In this document: positions 1 through 13,100 of the stretch, piece by piece | Layout of the letters: each line of letters begins with the position of its first letter | Numbering within the stretch: the stretch's first letter is position 1 | Source: Mesocentrotus franciscanus | Taxonomy: Eukaryota > Echinodermata > Echinoidea > Camarodonta > Strongylocentrotidae | DNA: 64,000 bases | Assembly: GCA_037976565.1 (NCBI GenBank) | Contig: CP137675.1 | Location: forward strand, 29,897,820-29,961,819 | Direction of reading: 5' to 3' | Notes under the pieces: model-generated | Databases searched by the model: none | Told to the model about the DNA's origin: nothing | The model's input: the letters and a program-made list of their open reading frames with translations, nothing else | Made by a program: the position numbers and the translations under genes

Positions 1-57
1 TGATGTTTTGATAGTTTTGCGATCATGGACTTATCTGTGGACATATCTGTTTTGTAC

Positions 58-1093
58 CTTATTGCATTTCCTCAGGAAGTGGAGCAAGTCACCATACTTC
101 AACATCTCCGTCATCATGTAGTATGGAAACTTGACCGTGCAGCACGCAATGACTTCCAAGACATTTTGATGTCGACCAATCTCGGTCATAAGACGGATCT
201 CGTTCAGGAAATCGAGCTTCATAAGGTCTGAAACATCATCTGAAAGACGGGATACAAAGAAAATGCAAGGTTATTTTGTACTTTCATAAATAATTTATAT
301 AGATATATATTTAAGTTTGGTATGTATGAACTGCATATATATTTCACGGATAATTTCTATACCCCCCTCTCTCTCTCTCTCTCCCTCTCTCACTTTCTTG
401 ACCGTGTTCTTTCTTATTATTTTCGAAACTTTTCTGTTTGCAAGTTTCTGTAAATATAGTTAATTGCATTGGTAATGAACCGTTGTCCGTTTGTGGAGGG
501 TCATCTCCGGAACGTTAACGTTGCTTACACGTCGCTACACTGCTCCAGACGGCCATAATTTTTACTTAATACTTTTAAATATTGACAACAATGCAAGCTC
601 TGTCGCGTACGCATAAAACTGTTCCCCATTTTCAAGCCTGGTTCAGATTCGCAGAGGTTTCATATTAAGAAATGACTGAATTCCAACAATTAATTTTTGA
701 AATTCTGAGATTTTTTTTGTTCAGGAAAACATCATTGTTTGAGCCCAAGTCAAGGTGCCAACCCGACTCAAAATCGAGTCAAAACGACCGATTCTTGGCC
801 ATTCATAGGGATATAAATTGTTGTTCGGCCTGTTGTTGGTCTAGTGTTGGTCTCGATGGTATGACTGAGGTATGAATGATTCGTGAACATTTATGCTTAT
901 GCAAAATAAATCGACATTTGACTTGACTAACCTTTGACCATTTTCACTGCCACAGGGACATGTTTCAAAGACTCGGTGCGTCCTAGCAGACTTCCAATGT
1001 ACACCACGCCAAACTGGCCACTGCCCAGTCGCTCTCCAATCTCTACTTGATCGTGGCGAACCTCTTTGTTCTTGAAGACGGGATCAACTTCCT
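58..1093 (-). CDS. RTK kinase N-lobe exons
   Basis: Exons 1093-932 and 239-58. The first carries the glycine-rich loop GSGQFGVV and the ATP-binding lysine in VAVKMVK. The second carries the alpha-C helix region (FLNEIRLMTEIGRHQNV) and the hinge (MTEMLKYGDLLHFLRKC). The acceptor of the first was placed at catccag (1095-1094) because only that site agrees with the phase of the membrane exon. The donor at 57 leaves phase 0, and the rest of the kinase lies outside the window. Confidence 0.8.
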
Positions 1094-1148
1094 CTGGATG
1101 TATACCAAATGTAAGGATAAAGGGTTGCTACCAACAATAATAATAATA

Positions 1149-1189
<41 letters not shown>

Positions 1190-4100
1190 AGTTATTATAA
1201 GATTAATTAGCTTATTACACAGGGAAGCCACATCAGCACGTAAACTGTTCTTCATATGGGCCCTGGCGTTAAGGTACCCATTTGCTACAACCAGGTCAAG
1301 AAGGACAAACATGGGTAAACAATGCAGGCTTGTCCTATGGTGTAAGCACAGAACAAGGATCGAACTCAGGACCTCTCTTATGAGAGCCTAAATGACAGTG
1401 TTTAAAATCCATCGCAAATTTGAACTTGATCCTTTTTAAGAAGGAACTGCTTAGCACTCGAAATGGAAATGTAAGAATGTATAATCGTCCTGATTATTAA
1501 AAGATTCTAATAGCGATATGAATGGTAGAATTAAAACTGCGGAAAATTGTATGCCTTTTATTTTGCAGAATAGCCCGGTCAGCAAAAGGTCCAAACTGCC
1601 TCGATTTAAGATGTGTAATGCCGGTAAGGCTTTTTGCTGACTGTAGGGACTAACAAACTCGAAATAGCCCAATTTACATTTCCGTATTTGTAAATGGTAT
1701 AATCGCCATTCAGAAACTCAATCACGAAGATTTGTATCAATTCATTGCATTTGTGTCTATATATCGGACTACAGTCTTAAGACACACTGTCGATTAGGCT
1801 CTTACTTCACAAAAATATTATGCTCATATATCTTGTATCTTAAAACGCGTTATTACTTATCGACATTTAATACTGTATATTTACAAATAAGTTTCATTTT
1901 CTATGTTATATTGCGAATGTCATTTGATATTAATTTTATATAATTATTTTTTCCTGTTTCGATTGAGTCTGGAAATAAAATTATTTGAATTTAAATGAAT
2001 TCAAACTACGGGGAAATGTAATTTTTCGAAAAGAAATAGAGGCACACCTTTGATTGGATGTTTTGTTTTATTTTGTTTTGTTTGTTTTTTGTTGTTATTT
2101 TTTTATTAATATTATTGTTGGTTTTGTTTTTGTCTTTCTTTTGTCTTTATTTCCTTTCTTTTTGTTGTCTTTTTGTATTTTTTGCTACAAAATCACGTAG
2201 AAATTATCCGTATAATTTAAAATGCATTTGATGACGTGCAATACCCGTTTTGTTAACTCTTGGAACTATTGGAGGTCCATTTGGTGGTTTCTGCTCGTAC
2301 GGAGTCTGCATACGACGATTACGCAGTCGGACACAAACGATAGCCAAGACTAGGAGAACGATCAAAGTTATGATCACTATGGATGATACAAGGCTCATAG
2401 TCAATACGTCTATTCCTGGAAATAGAAAGTAAGATAAGTTGACATTTTATTCTTGAAGGGTTAATAATAACGAATGTAAAGAAAATAGTGGAATACTTTT
2501 TTTAAAGATAAATTGCACACCGAACCCAGGTCTTACTTGGTTTTCTATACAATTGCGTCGACCAACCACTCCATGTTGTTCCAGCATTTGTTGAAAGAGT
2601 GCCTTTACTCTCTTTTATGTCTCTTCATAGAATTATTTACTTATATCTACTTACTCTTATAATATACCGGCATGACGCTTCTAACATGGAAAAAACATAT
2701 TTTGGGTTTTTGGTTCTAAGGACAATTTGATCTGTACAGAAGTAAAATATAAAGCTAATATCAGTACAACGGCCCGGGACTCCGGAAGTACGGAGAAAAT
2801 TAATAAAATCAAATTCATTCAAATTCATTGAAATATAATCCACAAATTTTGATATCTCCAATATACACAAAAGAAAGAATCAAATTAGGTTACAAATGAA
2901 TAACTGAAAGTTTATACAAGTCATCAATTATCACGAAAAGAGAATAAAATCCACAATTTGGGAGTATTATGGACGGGCTGGACGATTCGGAAGTTGACCG
3001 TGATTACAAAGGCTTACCCGGTGTCGATGGAACACCATCTGGCATTGTAGTTTGAACCATCGTTGTCGGATTCGACTTCGCATCCGTGGTCGCCATCGGA
3101 GTCCCGTCCGTTCCTTTAATTGTAGCTGTGTTCTGAGGCAGTTCGGATGAAGATGGAGTTGTGAAAATGACTTCAGCTCTCAGACCATCTTTAAATTCGT
3201 CAGAAGGGAGTATGATCCATGGTGTGATCTGTGGAATAACAGTGTGGAAAGTAGGACCTCTAGGAAGAACAAAGCCTTAAGATTGAACACTCTGAATAGA
3301 GCGATCCATCCGTAATCTTGTTAAGTAAGTATCATTGTTTTATCGTCATATTTATGTCTTTCTTTTCATACAGAAATAAAACTAAACAAAGCAAAAGGAA
3401 TGTGCAAATTTAGGATAGATCAGTAGTGTTTAGTTTATTTTGTTAAATCTTATTTAAATTTGTTATTTCATTTCATTTCGTTTCATTTTCACGTTAAAAT
3501 GAGATTTTATTTTGCGGCTCTTCTTTAATATGTCCCTTGGACGAGGAAAAAAAAATTGTACGTAAACAAAATAGAAAATTCTTAAATGCACTTATTTACA
3601 TAATTTTTTTTTAAATAATAGTCAGTGTAATCATAAGAAGTAATGACAACAACAAGAAAATGATTACATTATTTATAATGATAGCTAACAATAAATTCCA
3701 AATAGTATATGCATATACATTAGTTATATGCTAAATATGCCTACCGTGAATTATATCAATTTATTTATCTAGGCCTTCCAAACGAAGGGACATACTCCGG
3801 CATCTCGAAATGTATCAAATTAAAACAAAATATAAACAACCAACATGAAGTAACAAATAATGTGCTTATTTTACTGAAAAGAAATCACCAGTATCATGCA
3901 TATTGAATATTTACCGTGACTTTGTATTGTGTATTAAGAGATAATCCAGGAATTTGAGCTTCGTGAACCATGCTTGTGTTACCTTCTCCCTGTATAAGAA
4001 CAAAATACATATTGGTTTAAGGTTTAAAGCGAAAAGTGTTTCAACATTGCACTCAATATTGCATGAGAACCGGTGGAAAATAATATCAGTAGGGATTCCA

Positions 4101-7100
4101 TAACTGACTTTTGTTTTTTACCCTGTAGAACATAGTTTTATAGAGAGCGTTGTAGAGTAATAGCTGCTTTAGTAAAAGCAAGAAAAATCAAACTTCACTT
4201 GCAAACAAGTTTCAAGCTCTTACTTTACATTATACATCGTTCTGCGTAGCATGTCAACTTTGATATTATTTTTAACAATTCTGCAAGAGAAAATGTTTCC
4301 TTCTCATCAAGGGGTCATTTTCTGATTATAGTGCAAAATAATACTTTCTAATTGTCGTAATTTCGTTAAGAGGAACACAAAATCATAACTAGTGGTATAA
4401 AAGACGAAGTTCTATCGATTTTTTTTCTTTTCGTAGCTTACTTGGTCATAAATGACGGTCTGTAGATCGTCGCGGACGTCAGGCATGGTGGCATCATAAC
4501 TTTCAATAGTATACCTGTTGATGGCGCCGTTCACCTGTATGGGGTTTCTCCACATGATAACCGCGTCGACTGTGGCAATTTCCTCCGTATCTTCGCCCCT
4601 TGTCAAGCTTGAAAGCGATGCATTGACAGGCTTTCCGCTTACGGCTATTGCTAGAAGAAAGAAGACCAAGACTTATTCTATTTTACAGCGATACAATTAT
4701 ATTCTTTAAATTTATCTCTTTATCTCTACCTGGAGGTTTTTATCTTTACTATGTAGAAGTGCATATTTATCCATTTCGATATGAATTTATTTTTCAAAAT
4801 ATCAATTATTTTCATGTATATAGGCTTTTATAAGTAATCTGGAAATGAGCATAGGCAAATTGAGCAAAGTTGGGCAATACTTTCACTCCTTAGCGCGCGC
4901 TAAAAAGAGACAGCCAAAGTCAGAAGATGTTGTATCAAATTATGATATGCACAACTCGGTATATGAATATTATCGTCATTATTATCATAATGGATACGAG
5001 CCTGTGGGGTCGAATTCGAGTTAGTTTTCAAGCGTCGCCATCATAGAGCATAGTGACGCACATTACTCAATCTCGAAACTCGTTTATTTGGTTTCTACGC
5101 CATGTTTCAAGCCCTACTCCAGTTCTTACTTTCTAACAGCACCATCAATGGTGACACAATCAAGAATTAGAAATATACCAGAAGTAAATAAGATTTAATA
5201 CGTACGTTGACTCCTGCAGAAATCTGCGTCTTGCGTTTCTTCATAGCAATCTGAAATAAAACGATAAAATATATAGATCGGTATGATCACAATAAGTGAT
5301 GTAGTTTACAAGGGCATAGGGGTCGTGTCCCCCCCCCCTTCCCTTAACGGGCGGAAAGAAAAACAAGAAAAAGGGAGAGATAAAGGAAGGTAAAAGGGAT
5401 AACTACATGAAAGAGTGATGTGATCTCCTTCCACTCATAGGTCGGTATTAGCTCCTTTGTAGCATTTTTTTGTTCTGCCTTGTTTGGCAGTTGCAAATTA
5501 AATCCCTAACTCACATAATGAATAATGATATTAGATTGGCTAGGCAAAATATCGCTAAAACGAAGAATGATCTTATCATTGCCTACTATGTGTGTCTACT
5601 CATTTATCTGTTTATCACATTGTTGTTATAGTTCTTATGAAATAAGTTATCATTCTAGCAGATCGATTTAAAGTGAAGAGTAATAGCTCATTCTCACCTG
5701 GTGAAAAAATGTTGCTGACGCAAATTGAAGTGCGAGCGAGAGTGTTCCATGAAGCGTTATACAGGCATACCTGCAAATATTAATAAAGTTGTTAATCTTG
5801 TTAATAATATTTCAGAATGAACTTGATAGGCACTCTAAATGCGCCTTTAAAATTCCATAAAGCACCATGAGCGAAACTATTACGGTTCTGTACAAAAGTG
5901 ACCGATGTAATTTTTTAAAAATTCATAGACGAAGTAGACAAAACATATTTGAATACATAACATACCAATTTATTAAGGATGTGTTAGTAACATATTTGCC
6001 AGCATGAATGATGCAGAGCCTTTAGAAAATGATAATTATTATGAATGAAAATAATGTCTGCGTGATTCCAGACTACCAATATTATGTCAAAAATGTTTTT
6101 TTAAGTTTTTTAAATTATTGTCAAATGCCCCTGTATTTAATTTTTTGGGAGACAGCAGTCAGACAATAATTAAATATTAAATTTATTATTTATTAATAAC
6201 AAATAGGCTTGAACTTACATCAAATATATACATATGTCCGAAAGATAGATCCGTTTCGGTGTACAGTTCTCCTGTCTGAGAAATATTTCAATTCAAAGGA
6301 TTAATCCCTGCATGTATCACAAGTTCTGAAATACATAGTGCCTAGAGGTCAGTTCAATAGTAGAATACTATATTCTTAGTTCTCCATTTTAGGTAGTTAT
6401 ACCCAAACATCCCCGCCCATCAGTCGATCTTCCTATCTGTGCGATTTCTACACTGAAATGTACTAAAATATCACTTGAAAATAGAATGATTTACAATCCA
6501 AGCCTTTCCTTTCTAATTGGGTTTATTTTGTTTTCGAACTATCCAATTGAGGATTTTTATACAGTTTGATTCTGAAGTTTGATTGTGAACACGGAGTAGT
6601 CAACATAACAGATCTCCCAATGGTTTCTCACTCGATTTGGTTCCTCGCTAGAAAATTGGAGAGTGTAACCACCACCCCCCCCCCCACCCTTCACTTCCCC
6701 ATTTGGCAAAGTTTTTCCGTCGACCAATCTACATCAGAGAGCTAATGGAAATCTGAAAATAATGGTGATACACAATAATTATAATAATGACAATGACATT
6801 CAACTCTAATTCTGATCTACGGTACACTTGATATGCTCTCTCTCTTACCCTCTCTCTCTCTCTCTCTATCACTCTCTCTATCTCTCTCTCTCTCTCTCTC
6901 TTTCTCTCTCCTTCTCTCTCTCTCTCTCTCCCACCCTCTCTTTTTTTCTCTCTCCCACCCTCTATTTTTTTCTCTCTCCCACGGTCCGTTTATCTCCCCT
7001 CTCACTCTATCCCTCTCTCTCTCTATCGCTCTCTCTCCCATCCTCCGTTTCTCCCTCCCTCTCTCTCTCTCTCTCTCTCAAACAAATAAACAAACAAACG

Positions 7101-10100
7101 CTACTATTCATCATTTTCTATAGTAATTCTTTGACCATACTTCCCATAAAAATACTCTTAGGTAGTACAAATGACGGACAGATTCTTTGAAAAGGAAGAA
7201 ATAATGATAATTATTTTTTTTAAATATATACTTACGACGTGTTGCTGTGACGATTTGATAGGACACACTATTGAGAATGATGAACCAATTTGCTCGTTTC
7301 GTATTATGTCAGAACAGCGTAAATCGCCACCATTGTATTTGGTTAATTGCACAGCGTAATCATGACCTATGAAGAGAGAGAAAGAGAGACGGAGACAGAG
7401 AAACAGAGATTCTATTTTTTGTTATCATACCAAAGTGAAATTTGCAGATGGTCTATATCTTAGCATAATTATGAGGTAAAGATCAGAGCAAGAAGTTAGA
7501 TACTTAAAACTTATGATTTTATAACAAAAGCAAGCATATATATTAACCCTTCGGCGTATTTACCTTAAGGTAAATACATTTTGGAAAACTGATACAACAT
7601 GGTTGCTAAGACTTTCAAGAAATCAATTCAAAGCCTTACAGGAACTCAAAGAAATCATGTTCACAGAATGTTTGATCATGCCCTTGTAATGTTCGCAAAT
7701 TGTAAAGATCATGAAAGACACGGCTACTGGTCTTGACTTAGGCCATCATGGCTAGGTGGGTTGATTTTTAGAAAGAATTTGCGACTGCGTTATTCATTTC
7801 TATACTCACAAGCAGCATTATGAAACAGCGTATCACCCTTGTCAAATACATGTTAATTGCAATTAAACACTCAAGCTCCTCAAAGGCATTGTTGTCAGAG
7901 TAATTCAAAAGTTTAACAAATTAAATCATAATTCACAGTGTGAAATAGAATAAATGAGACATTACTTGTTTTTAATGGTGCTGTCCATGTTATGTTAACA
8001 TCCAACGCCCAAGAAATCGAAAAATCTTCAGTTATCTTTCGGATTAGGTAGATCGGTTTTACAGTGCTTGCGTCAATGTCTTCAAAGAGGAAGGAACACT
8101 TAATTTAATAGTAAGTATTTCAGAACCATCAAATGCAGTACTTGAATCTAAACTAAAATGATCGCAAAGACTTTCGAAAAAAATCAATAGGGAAATGCCA
8201 ATACCGTTGTACAATATGACTTACCACGTAATCTAAATATGATTTAAATAAGATATACAATATGGTATTGAAATTGCCCTTGAGTTGATTTTTCGAAATT
8301 CCTTGCGATCGTGTTAAGTCACGCTCGTTGTTTGTTTTTTTCTCATAATTCTGCCTATATTTATCATGTGTATTCTAAAAGAATGAAGACTTGTAGGATT
8401 CATCGTGGTCGCGAAAAATCTATTATGTTAGAAAATATATTATCATTAGCTATACCATTGTGTGTTCTACATCTTGTATCGTAAAATTGATCATATTAAA
8501 CAATTACATAATGGCACTGTAAATTGGAACAAGGTTCGTTATCATTGTAAATAGGCATGATAGGTTTGAATACCAAGTAATTCCGTATATCATGTTACCG
8601 GAGTGAACGCTGAATAACTCGTCTATATTTCGTTTCTTTTATCAAAATATGTGATTTTCAAATATTTTCTGTTGTATTATGCAAATGTGAACATTAGCCA
8701 CTTCGGGTTGTTGTTAATTAGGTGCCATCGAGTCATGGTCGACTCCTGCCGACCCCACGGAGGAATCCTCTCCAGACTACTCTGTCCTGTCATGTATGCA
8801 CACCTCTCTTAATAACTTGTCTGTTTCTTTGGTCACACCTTCTATCCATATAATCCTTTGTTTTTACCTTCTCCTTTTACCCTGCCCTTTGCCAAGCATG
8901 ATATCCCCCTCCATACCACTTCAGGTATGAACAGATAATTGTTGACAACTGGTCACAGCAGCTGTCCCTGTAAGGAGAGTCCCAAATAGGCCAAGCATAT
9001 TGGTTCGCTACAGCTCATAATGATGTTATGTTTCACTTATCAAATCCATAACAAAAAGTAGCAAATATTTCTTAAACAGAAATGTTTGGAACAATGTATG
9101 AATGTGGACCTGTACACTTATATTGGAGAAAGGCGATAGTTTCATGACAAAAAAGCAGCTAGATCCAAAAGTAAGTGTTATTTTTTCGCTCTGGTGAATT
9201 AGTATATGACATGAATTTTGGTACTAGATAAATGATTAAATCAAATCAAATAAAATAAAATCATATCATAAATATACTTTATAATACTCCGTGTTATGGC
9301 CACTTGTGTTATGGCAAAAAACTGTGTTGGAAAGCTTCAATTTTTGCATAAATTCACCTATGGTTCCGATATCTGACATTGGAAATTGACAAATGTGCTT
9401 ATTGTGACATTCACCCAATCAAACGATAATTGAATTGTGATATTTTGTGATTGAAAAGTGGCATCAAGAATCTCCGTCTCAACATACTACGTAGTGCTTA
9501 GTCCCACATGTGAGTGTTATTAACTACATTTAGTCTACTTCATTACGACAACGCTATCTCTGGAGGAACTCGGGTGAGATATTCTTATTACAACTTTTCG
9601 AATCTGCTATAAGTAGATTGTTGTACATATTTGACAATGGCCCCCTTGAAAATGAACACATATCAGGGGATTCCAGGAGGACAAAACTTTAGATATAAAC
9701 TACCAAAATATGTAACTAAACAAAGTTTGGTGAAATGTGTGCAACATTTGCATTATTCTTACGAACACCTTAAAAACGATCTAGACAAAGATGAAACAGT
9801 TTTCATAACGGAGGCTTTGACATCATTCCTACCAAGTCTGAACCCCGACATTTGTTTGCATTACGCATTAACTCATAGTACCATTGCAAATGGGGGTGAA
9901 AATGACGATCAAGACCGCCATATTGAGAAAACTGCTACTCTAAAAGCAGACTACGGTGATGACCAGGACTGTTCAGGCTCTAAAAAAGCCCATGAATGTG
10001 ATGATAAAAGGGAAGACACGTCACAATGTATCTGGTGTTGTGAGACAATAATAGGAGACTCTAATGACCGGGCATTGTGCTTCAAGTGCGTTGCCATCCC

Positions 10101-13100
10101 TGATAGGATTACCTCCATCGAGTTAAGATTAGATCACTTGGATAAGCACAAGAACAAAGATGTCTCGTTGATAGACCAACGCCCATCAGCTGAACCAAAA
10201 GAAACTAAACAAAGTAACCCTCCGGAAATTTGCCTCGATGAAAAGGACCTCCTGACTAAAACTGTGAATGAGTTTCAAACTATCCTAAATGACCTGAAAG
10301 TCAAAGTTGATGCACATGTCGCACAACAACCTCACTCAATGAGTCTATACTCATTGTTATCGGAACTTAATTCGACCTCGAATATTGTGGACCCTAGCAA
10401 CCACCGTGGACCGTCTGAAAGAACAATGTCAAGTACTACATCACAAGAGGAGCAACCAACGACTTCTCATTGTCCAAGCACTGAAGAACAACTGAAGGAT
10501 TACAGGGATAAACATCGAGCGAACCAAGCAACGTTAACTTCAAGTAAGACTCCAGTTAAGATCCCTCATACTTGTAATAGGCCTACCACTTCAATCGATC
10601 CCCCCCAAAAGGTCGATGTCTTAATTGTTGGTGACTCTATGACAAAGAGTATTATTTCTTCTAGACTCTCAAAGCGACGAAAGATTTTATCCACATCTCT
10701 TTCCGGTGCGCGAATTGAAGATACTTTTGATTTTATATGTTCCACCGCCATTGAGTGTCAACCTGATGAATTAATTCTTCATCTCGGCACCAACAACATA
10801 CCGTATGACGAGAAGAATGAGCTTATTGCTAAGATAGCATCACTTGCTGACCAGGTTATCGAGAACACATCTGTTTCCTCAATCGTTATTTCATCTATAA
10901 TACACCGTGAAGAAGAAAGCGACGGTGACTTCTCCAAAGTGAATGACGTCAACCGAGGGCTGAAACTTCTAGCCAATCAGCGCAGATGGTCCTGCATTGA
11001 CAATGACAACATCGACCCTGGCGTACACTTGAAGACAGATGGCGTTCATCTTAACGGTTTCGGCGTTCGAGTACTTGCGCAGAATATAATCGCACATCTC
11101 CGTGGTAACTCGCTTCGTGTAAATGAGCCGACTAATTCAACGGCTAGAGATTATGCGACTCCATCTTTTCGGAACAACCCATACCAGAAATTTCGACGGA
11201 GACCCAAAGGGAGATATTTTCCACGAGACTGGCTGGACAGTCTGCAAACGGCAAGAAGGCTTCTAAACCCGGATTAATCACTAAGCCTTGCGCTGTAGAG
11301 ATCCCAAGTGAATTATATGATTTTACTGTTGACTCTAGTAATGGTGGTCTTAATGTATCCCTCAACAGGGGCATTGAGAATGATCAAAATGTGAATACTT
11401 GTGTTAAAAATACTGAATCAAACCATGATAATCACAGCAGTAGCGAAGCTTGCTTACATAACTTTGATCCCGGCAGTGACTTCAATGGATCAAGTGACCC
11501 AGTTCGAAATCCTGGCAATGCAGACAGTAATAGTTATCAAGAAGCCTATCTTGAACTTGCTGATGATGGAAGTATACCAGTTATTTCAAAACGAGGATTA
11601 CGCGTGTGTCATTTGAATGTTAATTCCTTACCAAATAAACTTGAAGACTTAAGGTATTTGTTAAAAAATTCTCCCTTCGACATCATTGGCCTTACTGAGA
11701 CTCATTGTGATAACACAGTTAGTGACAACGAACTGCATATTGATGGTTATGATTTACTAAGGAAAGATAGAAGTAGGCATGGTGGGGTGTGATGATTTAT
11801 GTGAAGAACACCCTCCACTTTCAACATGTGAAAGATCTTGGGTTTAACTTAGAAACTATTTGGATAAAAACCAAGGTACGGAACGTGAAATCATTTTTAA
11901 TTTGTGTTATGTACCGTCCGCCGAACTCTTCAGTTGATTATTTTGATTTAATGTCTGCTATGATGAGTAAGGCTCTTGATTTTGATTGTGAACTGATTGT
12001 ATTGGGGACCTCAACTGTGACCTACTTTCTGACAATGTCGATTCATCGACACGATCTCTTTTATCTGTAATGCAGGGATCACTTTTGTCACAGTTGATTA
12101 AGCTTCCTACCCGTGTGACCCAGCATTCTAAAACACTTATTGACCATATTTATACAACTTGTCCGGATGATCACAGTATTTCAGGTGTCATAAAAACTCA
12201 CATTAGTGATCATTTTTGATATTAACATGTTTACATTCTAAAAGTGCTGAGAATTTTCATAATGATATCAAATTCAGAAACTTAAAAAATTTTAAGCAGG
12301 AAAACTTTGTCAACGATCTTTACAACTTAATGTCTAGTGAAGTATTTTGTGTTGGCAACGTTGACACAGCTTGGAAATTGTGGTATAATCAAGTAATGTC
12401 AGTAATTAATAAACATATGCCATATAAACGCAAAAGAATGAGGAAAAAACCCTCTCCCTGGATCACAGGTGAAATAATTACATTGATAAATAAAAGAAAG
12501 TATCTCCATAATAAGGCTTTAAAGTTTAACTCCCCAAGTTTATGGAAGGAATATCGAAGAATACGAAACATGATAACAAGTTTAACTAAAAATCTAAACA
12601 AGAGTATATACAGGGTTTATTGCAAGATAAGTCTGGTGATCCTGGTGCATTATGGTCAATCTTAAAGCAATTGTCCTCTGGCACTGGTCAGCTTTCCATA
12701 AAATTGAATATTAACGATGTTGAAATTTATCAGCCTGAAATTGTTGCCGAAAAACTGAACGACTACTTTATTGATAGTGTTTCAGAACTACTAGGAAATA
12801 CAGATTGGAGAGACAGTGAAACCACAAGTCCTGATGTAATTGTCGGTTGTCCTTTGCCACAGGAGAATTGTGATGACCTTGATTATGTTGATCGTCAAAT
12901 CTTTGATATTCCTCCAATTACTTATGATTTTGTTGTAAAAGAAATTGATGGCCATTCGGTGAAAAAAGCCACAGGGCCTGATGACATCTCTGTTAAAATG
13001 TTGAAAATGATGAAATATGCCAAAAATGTAATAGATAGTCTTATTTATATTTTTAACCTTTCTTTGTCAAAAGGGCATTTTCCTAAAGCATGGTGCTTGG

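Noticed and set aside
1043..1391. Open frames with poly-Ile and poly-Met runs on both strands
   Set aside because: They come from the ATA/ATG microsatellite, and the minus-strand frame is out of register with the kinase exon.
6817..7190. Ser/Leu-rich and Arg/Glu-rich open frames
   Set aside because: Translation of the CT tract; no splice sites or conserved motifs.
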